Below, one piece after another: positions 25,535 to 33,957 of a stretch of 64,000 nucleotides of DNA. The position numbers and the translations under genes were made by a program. The stretch's first letter is position 1. Each line of letters starts with the position of its first letter. The notes under the pieces were generated by a model. That model searched no databases and was not told the DNA's origin. It worked only from the letters and a program-made list of their open reading frames with translations. The stretch is from JAYODW01 sp038116745 (lineage in GTDB: Bacteria; Pseudomonadota; Gammaproteobacteria; Ga0077536): NCBI GenBank assembly GCA_038116745.1, contig JAYODW010000027.1, positions 1 to 64,000 of the forward strand, written 5' to 3'.

Positions 25535-26515
25535 GTGAATGTCCCGAACGAGCAGCGCACCGCAGAGTCAGCTGAGCTGCGTTTCCGGTCGCGCCTGCGT
25601 CTTCCGCTGATCGTGGCCCCGATGCTGCACGTCTCCGGTCTGGCGCTGGTGCAGGCAGTTTGCGCCGCAGGCGCCATCGGTGCTTTCCCCACCGCTAACT
25701 GCCGTGATGCGGCCATGCTCGAGCACTGGCTCACGTCATTGGACCTGGCCGCAGCCCGGGCGGCGGACGCCGGGCAGTCCGTCGCGCCTTACTGCCCGAA
25801 CCTGATCATGCGGCGCGATGCGGCGGCGCTGCAGGCGGATATTGAGGCCCTGGTGGCCCACCGCTGCGAGCTGGTGATCACCAGCGTCGGCTCCCCGCGC
25901 GCGGTGGTGCCGCCGCTGCATGATGCCGGCTGCCAGGTATTTGCGGATGTCGCGAGCATGCGTCATGTCGAGAAAGCCATCGCCGATGGTGTGGATGGCC
26001 TGGTCCTGCTGACGGCCGGTGCCGGTGGGCAGACCGGCTGGGTCAATCCGTTCGCGTTCGTGCGCGCGGTCAGGGCGGTATGGCGGGGACCGTTGGTGCT
26101 TGCGGGCGGCATTGCCGATGGCGTCGCGCTCCGCGCGGCACTGACGCTTGGCTGCGACTTTGCTTACATGGGTACCCGCTTCATCGCGACTCAGGAAAGC
26201 GAGGCCGCGGAGGAATATAAGACGATGCTTGTCGAGGCGGATCTTGATGACGTGACCCTGACCAGCGCGTTCACCGGCCTGCCGACGAATTTTCTCGTAC
26301 CCTCCATCCGCCGTGCAGGCCTCGATCTTGCGGCGCTGCCGAGCGCGCCAACCGTTGAACAGGCCCGCGCCCTGTTCAGCGGTGAGGGTGCAGGCGGGGC
26401 GCAACGCTGGCGCGAGATCTGGAGCGCCGGACACACAGTCTCCGGCGTCAACGGTGTTCCCGGGGCCGCCGAGCTGGTCGCGACCGTCGCACGGGAGTAC
26501 GCGGCGTCCGCCTGA
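25535..26515 (+). CDS. nitronate monooxygenase-like flavoprotein
   Basis: 326 aa from GTG 25535 with GAGGA upstream; the frame is open earlier without a better start. FMN-binding TIM barrel of the NMO/2-nitropropane dioxygenase family: LPLIVAPMLHVSG, GAIGAFPTAN, VITSVGSP, ADGVDGLVLLTAGAGGQTG, LAGGIADG and DFAYMGTRF. The usual catalytic histidine of AGGHTG is Gln here, so it may not oxidise nitronates; a related branch of unknown role fits better. Divergent from the chorismate mutase fusion. Confidence 0.82.
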   Translation: MNVPNEQRTAESAELRFRSRLRLPLIVAPMLHVSGLALVQAVCAAGAIGAFPTANCRDAAMLEHWLTSLDLAAARAADAGQSVAPYCPNLIMRRDAAALQADIEALVAHRCELVITSVGSPRAVVPPLHDAGCQVFADVASMRHVEKAIADGVDGLVLLTAGAGGQTGWVNPFAFVRAVRAVWRGPLVLAGGIADGVALRAALTLGCDFAYMGTRFIATQESEAAEEYKTMLVEADLDDVTLTSAFTGLPTNFLVPSIRRAGLDLAALPSAPTVEQARALFSGEGAGGAQRWREIWSAGHTVSGVNGVPGAAELVATVAREYAASA

Positions 26516-26612
26516 GCAGCAGCGCGGATTGAGAACCAGGTCCGGTTCAAAATCGCAGTGGGCGCTATGATCCGGCTGCACCCCCCATAGATCCGAAGTG
26601 GAGAAAATCTTG

Positions 26613-27152
26613 ATGACTAAACCCATACGCATCGTCGTGCTGATGGCCCTGCTGTGTGCAGCGACTGGCAGCCTGGCTGCGTCATCGACAGAAATCGATA
26701 TCAAGGTGGACGCAGCTCTGAAAACCTTCGCTGAGACGGTGACCGGCGGGGAGGCTTTTCTCCAAAAAGCTCAGGGCGTGCTGGTGTTCCCGGAGGTGGT
26801 CAAGGCTGGATTCGGCATCGGCGGTGAGTACGGAGAAGGTGCGCTGCGGATCAACGGCAAGACCGTGGAGTACTACAGCACGGCGGCAGCCTCAATTGGC
26901 TTTCAGCTCGGGGCGCAGTTGAAAACCGTGGTGCTCGTTTTCCTCGCGGAGGAGGCACTGAAGCAGTTTCGCGCCAGCGACGGCTGGAAGGCCGGCGTAG
27001 ATGGCTCAGTGGCGCTGGTCACCCTGGGTGCGGGTAAGGACCTCAACACGGTGAACATGAAAGAGCCGATCGTTGGCTTTGTCATCAGCAATAAAGGCCT
27101 GATGTATAACCTGACTCTCGAAGGGTCGAAATTCACCCGACTGAAGCGCTGA
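26613..27152 (+). CDS. SYLF domain (Ysc84-like) lipid-binding protein
   Basis: 179 aa from ATG 26613, signal peptide ending near LAA (residue 25), so probably periplasmic. The SYLF domain fills the rest: QGVLVFPEVVKAGFGIGGEYGEGAL, YYSTAAASIGFQLGAQ and LVTLGAGKDLNT segments. Eukaryotic relatives bind phosphoinositides; the bacterial role is unknown. Convergent with a PilZ gene and separated from it by a strong hairpin. Confidence 0.83.
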   Translation: MTKPIRIVVLMALLCAATGSLAASSTEIDIKVDAALKTFAETVTGGEAFLQKAQGVLVFPEVVKAGFGIGGEYGEGALRINGKTVEYYSTAAASIGFQLGAQLKTVVLVFLAEEALKQFRASDGWKAGVDGSVALVTLGAGKDLNTVNMKEPIVGFVISNKGLMYNLTLEGSKFTRLKR

Positions 27153-27154
27153 GA

Positions 27155-27170
27155 CCGGCGCCCGCGCCGG
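27155..27170. terminator. bidirectional hairpin between convergent genes
   Basis: CCGGCGC-CC-GCGCCGG is a perfect 7-base inverted repeat three bases after the SYLF stop and 13 before the PilZ stop. There is no T-run; it likely reduces readthrough from both sides. Confidence 0.4.
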
Positions 27171-27182
27171 GTGTACCCCTGA

Positions 27183-27533
27183 CTAACGTCTAATCCCGGC
27201 GATCAGCTTCCGCAGTCCGTCCGTCGTCGTGATGCGCAGGCCGAGGCCCTCGCGCTCACGGTTTTCGCTGTTCTCGCCGACCCAGCAGACCTCGCCTTTG
27301 AGGTCGATGTCCTGCCCGTCGACATGGCACCGCAGCTCGAGCTTGTCGCCGTGTTTGATCGGATCGCTCGGGGTCCAGCCCGGCAGCAGAAACATGCCGT
27401 TGTTAGACGCATCGAGGATCTCGCCCTTGCGCGCGCGCTGTCCGTCGCTCCAATGCACAGAGATGCGGACGGGAATGCGTTCGTCGACGCGGCGCTCGCG
27501 CCCAGTGGGAGGCGTGTTCTTTTCTGATGTCAT
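27183..27533 (-). CDS. PilZ domain protein
   Basis: 116 aa. RRVDER (RxxxR) near residue 15 and DASNNG (DxSxxG) near 40 give both c-di-GMP-binding motifs with normal spacing; the remaining segment forms the six-stranded barrel. A single-domain PilZ protein, probably a c-di-GMP receptor with a protein partner such as a motility or secretion component. Second PilZ gene in the window; divergent from an LLM oxidoreductase gene. Confidence 0.82.
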   Translation of the reverse strand: MTSEKNTPPTGRERRVDERIPVRISVHWSDGQRARKGEILDASNNGMFLLPGWTPSDPIKHGDKLELRCHVDGQDIDLKGEVCWVGENSENREREGLGLRITTTDGLRKLIAGIRR

Positions 27534-27737
27534 GGCTGTCTCCGACCAGTGCTGATGCTGCTTTAACGATATCGGGTGCTCCGCGCCGAACTTTAGGGTA
27601 AGCGATAGCTATTACGCCAGTGCCGCTGATGCGGCTGCCTGCAAAATGGTGCGGCGCAGCTCGGCTGCACCGATCCTCCATCGCGCATGCGATTTCAGTA
27701 CACTCGCCCCGGCATCCTGAACCTGGGGAGATGAACG

Positions 27738-28763
27738 ATGCGCTTTGGCCTGATGTACGACTTTCGCAATCCGCAGCGCTGGTACATGCCCGCGCCGGAC
27801 TTCTACCGCGCAATGCTTGATCAGATGGTGGAGGCCGAGGGGCTTGGCTTCGACCATGTCTGGCTGACCGAACACCACTTCACCGAGGACGCCTACAACC
27901 CGGCTTCGCTGTCTATGGCTGCCGCCATTGCGGTGCTCACTCAGCGGATCCGGATCGGGACCTTCGTGATGCTGATGCCGTTTATCCATCCGGTGCGCGC
28001 CGCGGAGGATGTGGCCCTGGCCGATATCCTGTCCAACGGCCGGTTTGATCTCGGTGTCGGGCAGGGTTACACCCACGACGAATTCAACGCCTTCTGCATG
28101 GATCGTAAAGAGCGCGCGCCGCGCCTGCGCGAGGGGGTTGAACTCATGCGTCGCCTGTTCACCGAGCGTGAGGTCACCTTCGAGGGGCGTTTCACGCAGA
28201 CCCGGAACATGACGCTCTCACCGCGGCCGGTGCAGCAGCCACACCCGCCGATCTGGATCGGCGCGCGCGGGCCTAAAGCCATCCGCCGCGCGGCTGAGCT
28301 CGGAGCCAACCTGATGACCACGCTTGGCCCTGATCCGGCGCCCTTATATCTCGAGACTCTGCGCGAGCTGGGTCAGAACCCCGACGATTTCCGGATCGCG
28401 CAGCTGCGTATGGTCTATTGCGCGGAGGACGCCGATGAGGCCTGGGACGACGTTGCCGAACACCTGTTCCACGTCTTCGGCTACTACGAGCGCGTCCTGG
28501 GTGAAGCGGCGGATGTGGAGGGTGACGATCAACCGCTGCCGTTCAAAACTCCGGCGGACATCCGCGGTTCGGAGTTTGCGGAAGCAGCGCTCATGATTGG
28601 CACGCCGGACGAGGTCAGCGAAAAACTGGCGCAGTTCTGCGACAGCTTCGCGTGTACCGACTTTATTCTGTCCAGCCACCTTGCTGGGCTCGACCCGACC
28701 AAGAGCAGTCGTTCGAATGCGCTGTTCGCGCGCGAGGTGATGCCGCGTTTCCGCGACCGCTGA
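27738..28763 (+). CDS. luciferase-like (LLM class) flavin-dependent oxidoreductase
   Basis: 341 aa, GGGGAG upstream of ATG. RFGLMYDFRNPQ, HVWLTEHHFTEDAYNP, RIRIGTFVMLMPFIHP, FDLGVGQGYTHDEFN mark the luciferase-like barrel. Close in pattern to the genes at 13598-14638 and 33958-34983, so the three are probably paralogues with distinct substrates. FMN or F420 use cannot be decided. Confidence 0.87.
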   Translation: MRFGLMYDFRNPQRWYMPAPDFYRAMLDQMVEAEGLGFDHVWLTEHHFTEDAYNPASLSMAAAIAVLTQRIRIGTFVMLMPFIHPVRAAEDVALADILSNGRFDLGVGQGYTHDEFNAFCMDRKERAPRLREGVELMRRLFTEREVTFEGRFTQTRNMTLSPRPVQQPHPPIWIGARGPKAIRRAAELGANLMTTLGPDPAPLYLETLRELGQNPDDFRIAQLRMVYCAEDADEAWDDVAEHLFHVFGYYERVLGEAADVEGDDQPLPFKTPADIRGSEFAEAALMIGTPDEVSEKLAQFCDSFACTDFILSSHLAGLDPTKSSRSNALFAREVMPRFRDR

Positions 28764-28768
28764 GCAGG

Positions 28769-28785
28769 CGGGCACGGGTTGCCCG
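28769..28785. terminator. bidirectional hairpin between convergent genes
   Basis: CGGGCA, a five-base loop and TGCCCG form a six-base stem between the LLM stop and the chemoreceptor stop. No T-run. Confidence 0.4.
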
Positions 28786-28789
28786 GCGG

Positions 28790-29998
28790 CTAGAACAGCT
28801 CCACTTCGCCCTCGTCCATGGAGACCTGGTTAGCCGGCTTGCTGGGCAGGAAATCACGCAGTTCGGTGGCCGCATTGCGCACCGCGTCGAACTGCGAAGG
28901 GTTCCCGGATTCGAACGGCTGGGCCAGGGTCCTGACGCCGGAGTCGGTAAAAGTCGACAGGTTGGCGATTTTCTGGTCGACATGCTCGGCGACCTGCCGG
29001 GCAATGTCCTCGAACTGCAGCGCGCGCACGGCTGTGCTGGTGCGTGAAGCAATCTGGGTGGTAATCGCGGTGGTCTCCCCGATGAGGCTGCCGAGCGAGC
29101 TTTCCAGCCGGGACAAGTCCTGCAGCATGCCGTCGATGCCGGTTTTGTGCGACAGGAGCTGATCAAGGTCCTGCGAGGCCGATTTGCCAACCAGTTGACG
29201 GGTCTGATCGATACGTTCCTGAGCCTGCTCAACCAGTGCCCGGATCTGCTCGTTGAACTGGGTTGAGTGGTAGGACAGTTTGCGCACTTCGTCGGCGACG
29301 ACGGCAAATCCGCGTCCGGCATCACCGGCACGGGCAGCCTCGATGGCGGCGTTGAGCGCCAGCAGGTTGGTCTGATCGGCAATGCCTTTCACGTCCGCTA
29401 GAAGTTTGAAGATGGCCGCCATTTCTTCGGCCATCTCGTCAATCATCTTGACCGTGTCCATGGTGTGCTTGCTGGTCTCGATGGCGCTGTTGACGAAGCC
29501 CTCGAGGATCTCGGAGGTGTCGTCAACAAACTTACTGATCGTCGCCTCATCTCCACCGCTGCCGTCGGCGCCGTCGCTCGCTGCGCCATGAGCCAGAATG
29601 CGGACCGCGGTGTTCATCAGAGCCTGCTGCTGCTGCGCGTCGGCGTTGTAGCCTTCGAAAGATTTGGAGAGTTCAGCGACTGCCCCCACGATGAGGTCCC
29701 GGATCTGAGTCACGTCCAGCCCGACCTCGAGCAGGATGTCGCGGATAGTGTCCGCGAGCAGTGTGACGTCGTCCTCGGGCCACGGACTGGCGGGCGGCGC
29801 GACGGTGATGGGTTGGACCAGCGGGGGTGCCGTTGTGTCGTCTTCCCTGGACGCGCCCGCGCGCCATGCCAGACCGGCCGCCAGCGCCATGGCGGCGAGC
29901 GCGCAAAGCTCGTAAGCGATTGTTTCGCTTAATACAATGCCGGCGCTTCCGAGCAGGAAGGCGAGCGCTGCCATGATCATCAAGTTGCGCGGTCCCAT
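28790..29998 (-). CDS. methyl-accepting chemotaxis-type protein without sensor domain
   Basis: 402 aa from ATG 29998. Two hydrophobic helices (residues about 5-23 and 28-46) form a membrane hairpin with almost no periplasmic loop. There is no recognisable HAMP domain; the cytoplasmic part contains the MCP tip (KGIADQTNLLALNAAIEAAR, GRGFAVVADEVRKLS) that contacts CheA/CheW. It ends in EVELF. No che genes are adjacent. Likely senses an internal or membrane signal. Divergent from the tartrate-dehydrogenase-like gene. Confidence 0.85.
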   Translation of the reverse strand: MGPRNLMIMAALAFLLGSAGIVLSETIAYELCALAAMALAAGLAWRAGASREDDTTAPPLVQPITVAPPASPWPEDDVTLLADTIRDILLEVGLDVTQIRDLIVGAVAELSKSFEGYNADAQQQQALMNTAVRILAHGAASDGADGSGGDEATISKFVDDTSEILEGFVNSAIETSKHTMDTVKMIDEMAEEMAAIFKLLADVKGIADQTNLLALNAAIEAARAGDAGRGFAVVADEVRKLSYHSTQFNEQIRALVEQAQERIDQTRQLVGKSASQDLDQLLSHKTGIDGMLQDLSRLESSLGSLIGETTAITTQIASRTSTAVRALQFEDIARQVAEHVDQKIANLSTFTDSGVRTLAQPFESGNPSQFDAVRNAATELRDFLPSKPANQVSMDEGEVELF

Positions 29999-30114
29999 CA
30001 GGGTAAGCCTCGATCCGGGGTGTGCATGCTCTGAAGTAATCGGTTGAAAGTGCGAAAACTTTAGCTGTGCGCGGGCCTCATGAAGCGGTCCGCGGGGCGA
30101 AGGAGTCATTGTTC

Positions 30115-31200
30115 ATGAAAAAACATCGGATTGCCGTCATCCCGGGTGACGGTATCGGCACCGAGGTGATGCCCGAGGGCGTTCGGGTGCTGGACAACGC
30201 CGCAGCGGTCTATGGTTTTGAGCTGGATTGGACCTGGTTCGAGTTTTCGAGCTGCGCCTATTACCAGCGCCACGGACGCATGCTGCCAGAGAACTGGTTC
30301 GAGCTGTTGTCCGGCTTTGACGCGATTTATTTCGGCGCTGTGGGCTGGCCCGAAACCGTGCCTGACCATGTATCGCTGTGGGGGTCGCTGCTGTTGTTCC
30401 GGCGCGAGTTCGAGCAGTACGTCAACCTGCGCCCCGTCCGGCTGCTGCCGGGGATCCGCTGCCCGCTGGCTGAACGCAGGCCGGGCGACATCGATTTCGT
30501 GGTGGTGCGCGAAAACACGGAAGGCGAGTACACCAATGTCGGCGGACGCCTGTTTGAGGGGACCGAGCGGGAGGTCGTGATCCAGGAAACCGTGATGACC
30601 CGCACCGGCGTCGACCGCATCCTGCGCTACGCCTTTGAGCTCGCGCAGAAGCGGCCGCGGCAGCATCTCACCTCGGCAACCAAGTCGAACGGTCTATTTA
30701 TCAGCATGCCTTACTGGGACGAACGCGTGGCCGCTATGCACGAGGCCTTCCCTGAAGTGCGGCTGGACAAGTACCACATCGATATTCTGACAGCGAACTT
30801 CGTGCTGCATCCGGACTGGTTTGACGTCGTCGTCGCCAGCAACCTGTTCGGCGACATTCTTTCGGATCTCGGTCCGGCCTGTACCGGGACCATTGGCGTG
30901 GCGCCGTCGGCGAATATCAATCCGGAAGGTCGGTTCCCAAGTCTCTTTGAGCCGGTGCACGGGTCAGCGCCGGACATTGCGGGCCGCGGGATTGCGAACC
31001 CGATCGGACAGATCTGGTGTGGCGCGATGATGCTCGAGCATCTCGGTCATGCGGATGCTGCGGCTGCGGTGGTCAGCGCGATCGAGCGTGTGCTCGAAGC
31101 CGGTGCAGAGCATTCGCCGCTGACCCCGGATATCGGTGGGCAGGGCAGCACGCTGGGGCTCGGTCAGGCGATCGCTGCTGCCGTACGGCCAGCGGCCTGA
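30115..31200 (+). CDS. tartrate dehydrogenase-type beta-decarboxylating dehydrogenase
   Basis: 361 aa from ATG 30115 with AAGGAG upstream. Isocitrate/isopropylmalate dehydrogenase fold: HRIAVIPGDGIGTEV, VRENTEGEYTNVGG, SATKSNGL, ANLFGDILSDL as SNLFGDILSDLGPA, and FEPVHGSAPDIAGRGIANP. The VRENTEGEY pattern matches the TtuC tartrate/D-malate branch rather than LeuB. It would oxidise D-malate or tartrate with NAD+ and a divalent metal. Substrate preference is inferred. Confidence 0.86.
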   Translation: MKKHRIAVIPGDGIGTEVMPEGVRVLDNAAAVYGFELDWTWFEFSSCAYYQRHGRMLPENWFELLSGFDAIYFGAVGWPETVPDHVSLWGSLLLFRREFEQYVNLRPVRLLPGIRCPLAERRPGDIDFVVVRENTEGEYTNVGGRLFEGTEREVVIQETVMTRTGVDRILRYAFELAQKRPRQHLTSATKSNGLFISMPYWDERVAAMHEAFPEVRLDKYHIDILTANFVLHPDWFDVVVASNLFGDILSDLGPACTGTIGVAPSANINPEGRFPSLFEPVHGSAPDIAGRGIANPIGQIWCGAMMLEHLGHADAAAAVVSAIERVLEAGAEHSPLTPDIGGQGSTLGLGQAIAAAVRPAA

Positions 31201-31221
31201 GCCGCGAGGCAGTGTTCCGGC

Positions 31222-32694
31222 TCAGGCTGCCCGTGGCAGCGTGATGGTGAAACGGGTACCCGCTCCGACTTCGCTGGTCACCGCGATGCTGCCGTTCATG
31301 GCCTCCATCAAGGAGCGACAGACGACCAGCCCCAGACCGGTGCCCTCGATGTCCCGATGTCGGGCGAGGCGCTTGAACGGGACGAACAGCTGTTCGATCT
31401 GTTCGGCGGAGAGCCCTTCCCCGGTGTCCTGCACGCTGACCTGAACGCTGTCTTCATGCGCTTCGCAGAGAAGCTGAATGGTGCCGCCCTCGCGGTTGTA
31501 CTTGACCGCGTTGGAGAGCAGGTTCAGCAGCACCTGCAGGGTGCGCCTGGGATCCGCCCGCACGGAAAGCGCCGGATCGACACTCGGCGCCATGATCTCG
31601 ATGCCGCGGTTCTGCGCCTGGATACTGACCTGCTTGATGGCCTCTGAGGTCAGCAGCTGGATGCTGATCGGGTTGAGCTGGAGCTCGACCTTGCCGGCTT
31701 CGATCCTGGCGGTGTCCAGCAGGTCGGCAACCAGGGCGAGCACGTGGTCACCCGCCTGTCGGATCTGCTGCACCTGCTCTGTCTGCGTGGCGCTCAGCGG
31801 TTGCTCCTTGCTTGCCGCCAGCATCTGCGCGTAGCCCTGGATGGCGTTCAGCGGTGTGCGCAGTTCGTGGGCGACGTGGGAGATGAAATTCGACTTGGTC
31901 TCGTTTGCCGTGCGGGCCTGTTCCTGCGCGGTCAGTGCCGTGCGATAGAGTCGCTGGCGCGCAATCAGGTTGCCGACCCGCGCCAGCAGTTCTTCCTCGA
32001 TCACCGGTTTTATGACGTAGTCGGTGACCCCGAGGTAGAACAGCTCGATGCGCCTGGAAATGTCGTCGAACGCCGTCACCGCCAGAATCGGCACATCCCC
32101 GCTCGCGCCTTCGAGTCTGCGGATCCGGTTAATGAACTCGATCCCGGACATCTGGCCGGACAGCACCAGGTCGCTGATTACCAGGTCGAAGGGGGTATCA
32201 GCGTATTGTTCCCAGGCTGACTCTGCGTTGGCGAACGCACGGACTTCAAGCCCGTTAGCGGACAGCATGTGGGTCAGCAGCTCACGCTGTGAGCGGGTGT
32301 CTTCAACGTACAGCACTCGACCCTGCAGCGGCGCGCGCAGCAGCGTGAAGCGTTTCATGAACTCGACCAGCTGACCGACGTCGCGCCGCAGAAATACATC
32401 GGTCACGCCGCTGGATATGGCCTCCCGATAGGTTTCGGTGGGCTCGCTGGAGGTCAGTAGAACGATCGGGGTGTGCCGGTACCCGGGCTGCGTGCGCAGG
32501 TTTCTCGCGAGAGCGATCCCGTCGCCATCGGGCAGATGCAGGGCGACGCAGACGAAGGCGAAAGCGGTATCGGCCGTTGCTTCCCGCGCTGACGCGAGGT
32601 CTGCGCAGAAGCGCACGTTCGCCCCGCTGCCCGTGAGGCCACCTGTGAGGATCCCATGAAGCAGGGTGTTGTCGTCGACGAGCAGGATTTCCAT
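31222..32694 (-). CDS. hybrid histidine kinase with two N-terminal receiver domains
   Basis: 490 aa, cytoplasmic. REC1 (1-115) keeps DD at 7-8 but has A51 where the phospho-accepting Asp belongs and Arg at the usual Lys, so it is probably not phosphorylated. REC2 (127-240) is intact with D175 and K229. HisKA follows with H276 in ISHVAHELRTPLN, then a HATPase domain (NAVKYN, DTGEGLS, GTGLGLVV) near 370-490. Such REC-REC-HK proteins act inside phosphorelays. No cognate regulator is adjacent. Confidence 0.9.
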   Translation of the reverse strand: MEILLVDDNTLLHGILTGGLTGSGANVRFCADLASAREATADTAFAFVCVALHLPDGDGIALARNLRTQPGYRHTPIVLLTSSEPTETYREAISSGVTDVFLRRDVGQLVEFMKRFTLLRAPLQGRVLYVEDTRSQRELLTHMLSANGLEVRAFANAESAWEQYADTPFDLVISDLVLSGQMSGIEFINRIRRLEGASGDVPILAVTAFDDISRRIELFYLGVTDYVIKPVIEEELLARVGNLIARQRLYRTALTAQEQARTANETKSNFISHVAHELRTPLNAIQGYAQMLAASKEQPLSATQTEQVQQIRQAGDHVLALVADLLDTARIEAGKVELQLNPISIQLLTSEAIKQVSIQAQNRGIEIMAPSVDPALSVRADPRRTLQVLLNLLSNAVKYNREGGTIQLLCEAHEDSVQVSVQDTGEGLSAEQIEQLFVPFKRLARHRDIEGTGLGLVVCRSLMEAMNGSIAVTSEVGAGTRFTITLPRAA

Positions 32695-32799
32695 CGCTGG
32701 GGACCAGCGCTGACTACCCTGACGCGCGGTCTTCCCTCCTTAATTTTCAGCCTCGGGTGCTTCCGCGCCCGAAGAATCAACGCATGGATGCGGTAGCGG

Positions 32800-33888
32800 T
32801 CAGTGCTGCACTCCGCTCCCGCTCGGTGCTGACACGATGCGGTCGCCCACAAACGAGCCCATGTACAGGCGTCCGTCAAATTCGGTTGCGACGGTGGCAG
32901 CGCCGAGGGGGTGAGGACCACCTTCCAGTACGGTGACGCGATTGCCCGAAACGGGGTCAATAGCGACGACAGAGTAGCGCATGGCGCAGGGCGTTGTTGG
33001 CAGCGCGTTGCAGGCGAAGATCTCTCTAAGATTGCCATGGTGGGATGCAGCCAGCAGGCGACCGTCGGCGCTCCAGCCCAGGTTGTCAGGGCCGTCGACC
33101 GCGGTTGACCACAGCCGTTTACCGCTGCTGCGCTCGAGCGCATACGTGCGGTCGCCGAAGTACTCGTTGATGTACAGCACGGTGCCGTCGGCTGACACCT
33201 CGATGCCATTGGGCAGCGAGCCATCAGTGCCGGGCAGACGTTGCCAACCGCCGGCCGGCGACCACTCCAGCGCATAGCCGATGGGGTTGCGCGCCGCCTC
33301 CGCAGCGAACAGGTCTTCCTCATGCGTGCCTTTTGTGACCATGTGAGTCACCGCGAAACCACCACCAGGAAGCCCGGCGACATCATTCAGCCACACTCCT
33401 TCCGGCGCCGGCACGCAACCGCGCCAGTGCAGCGCGGCAGCGTTTCCGTCGTCGCCGGCCGTGAGCTCAAAAATCTCAACGGCCTCGCGCTGCCCGTGAT
33501 TGACTGCGAAGACGCGGTTCTCGCCCGCGGCCGGGCCGAGGTGGATGCCATGTGGAGCGAAGGCCAGCCCTGGCGCGCCGGGGCAGTCAGCGGCGCCCCA
33601 GTCGGGCGTGCCGTCAGCGTTGTCGGCGGGATACAGGACACGCGCCGGCGCGTCCGGTTTCCAGAGCTTGAGGCGCCCGGGCTCGGCGCCGCCCAGCGTG
33701 CCGTACTCGCTGATCAACAGCGCATGTCCACCGGGCATGAGCTCGAGATCCTCCGGGCGCTGAAAGCCGCAGGTCGGCTCGAAGGGGCCGACTGCGGCAC
33801 AGTCGGCGGCGAGCAGTGGTGCGCAGAAGCTCAGGGCGAGGGCTGACGCGGCAATGACGTGGAACGGTTGGGGCGGGCAGCGCGTCAT
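32800..33888 (-). CDS. periplasmic SMP-30/gluconolactonase-like beta-propeller protein
   Basis: 362 aa from ATG 33888, with signal peptide ending near LLAAD. Repeating propeller blades are visible (APHGIHLGPA, VWLNDVAGLPGGGFAVTHM, LPNGIEVSADGTVLYINEYF, GPDNLGWSADGRLLAASHHG), giving an SMP-30, paraoxonase or strictosidine-synthase-like six-bladed fold. Members are metal-dependent lactonases/esterases. Four to six cysteines suggest disulfides. Exact substrate unknown. Confidence 0.75.
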   Translation of the reverse strand: MTRCPPQPFHVIAASALALSFCAPLLAADCAAVGPFEPTCGFQRPEDLELMPGGHALLISEYGTLGGAEPGRLKLWKPDAPARVLYPADNADGTPDWGAADCPGAPGLAFAPHGIHLGPAAGENRVFAVNHGQREAVEIFELTAGDDGNAAALHWRGCVPAPEGVWLNDVAGLPGGGFAVTHMVTKGTHEEDLFAAEAARNPIGYALEWSPAGGWQRLPGTDGSLPNGIEVSADGTVLYINEYFGDRTYALERSSGKRLWSTAVDGPDNLGWSADGRLLAASHHGNLREIFACNALPTTPCAMRYSVVAIDPVSGNRVTVLEGGPHPLGAATVATEFDGRLYMGSFVGDRIVSAPSGSGVQH

Positions 33889-33957
33889 GATCGGAGTCTC
33901 ACGGTACGTTCGGTGCAACGATGATAGCGAAGGGCAGGGTGGCCGTCGCGCGCGGCT

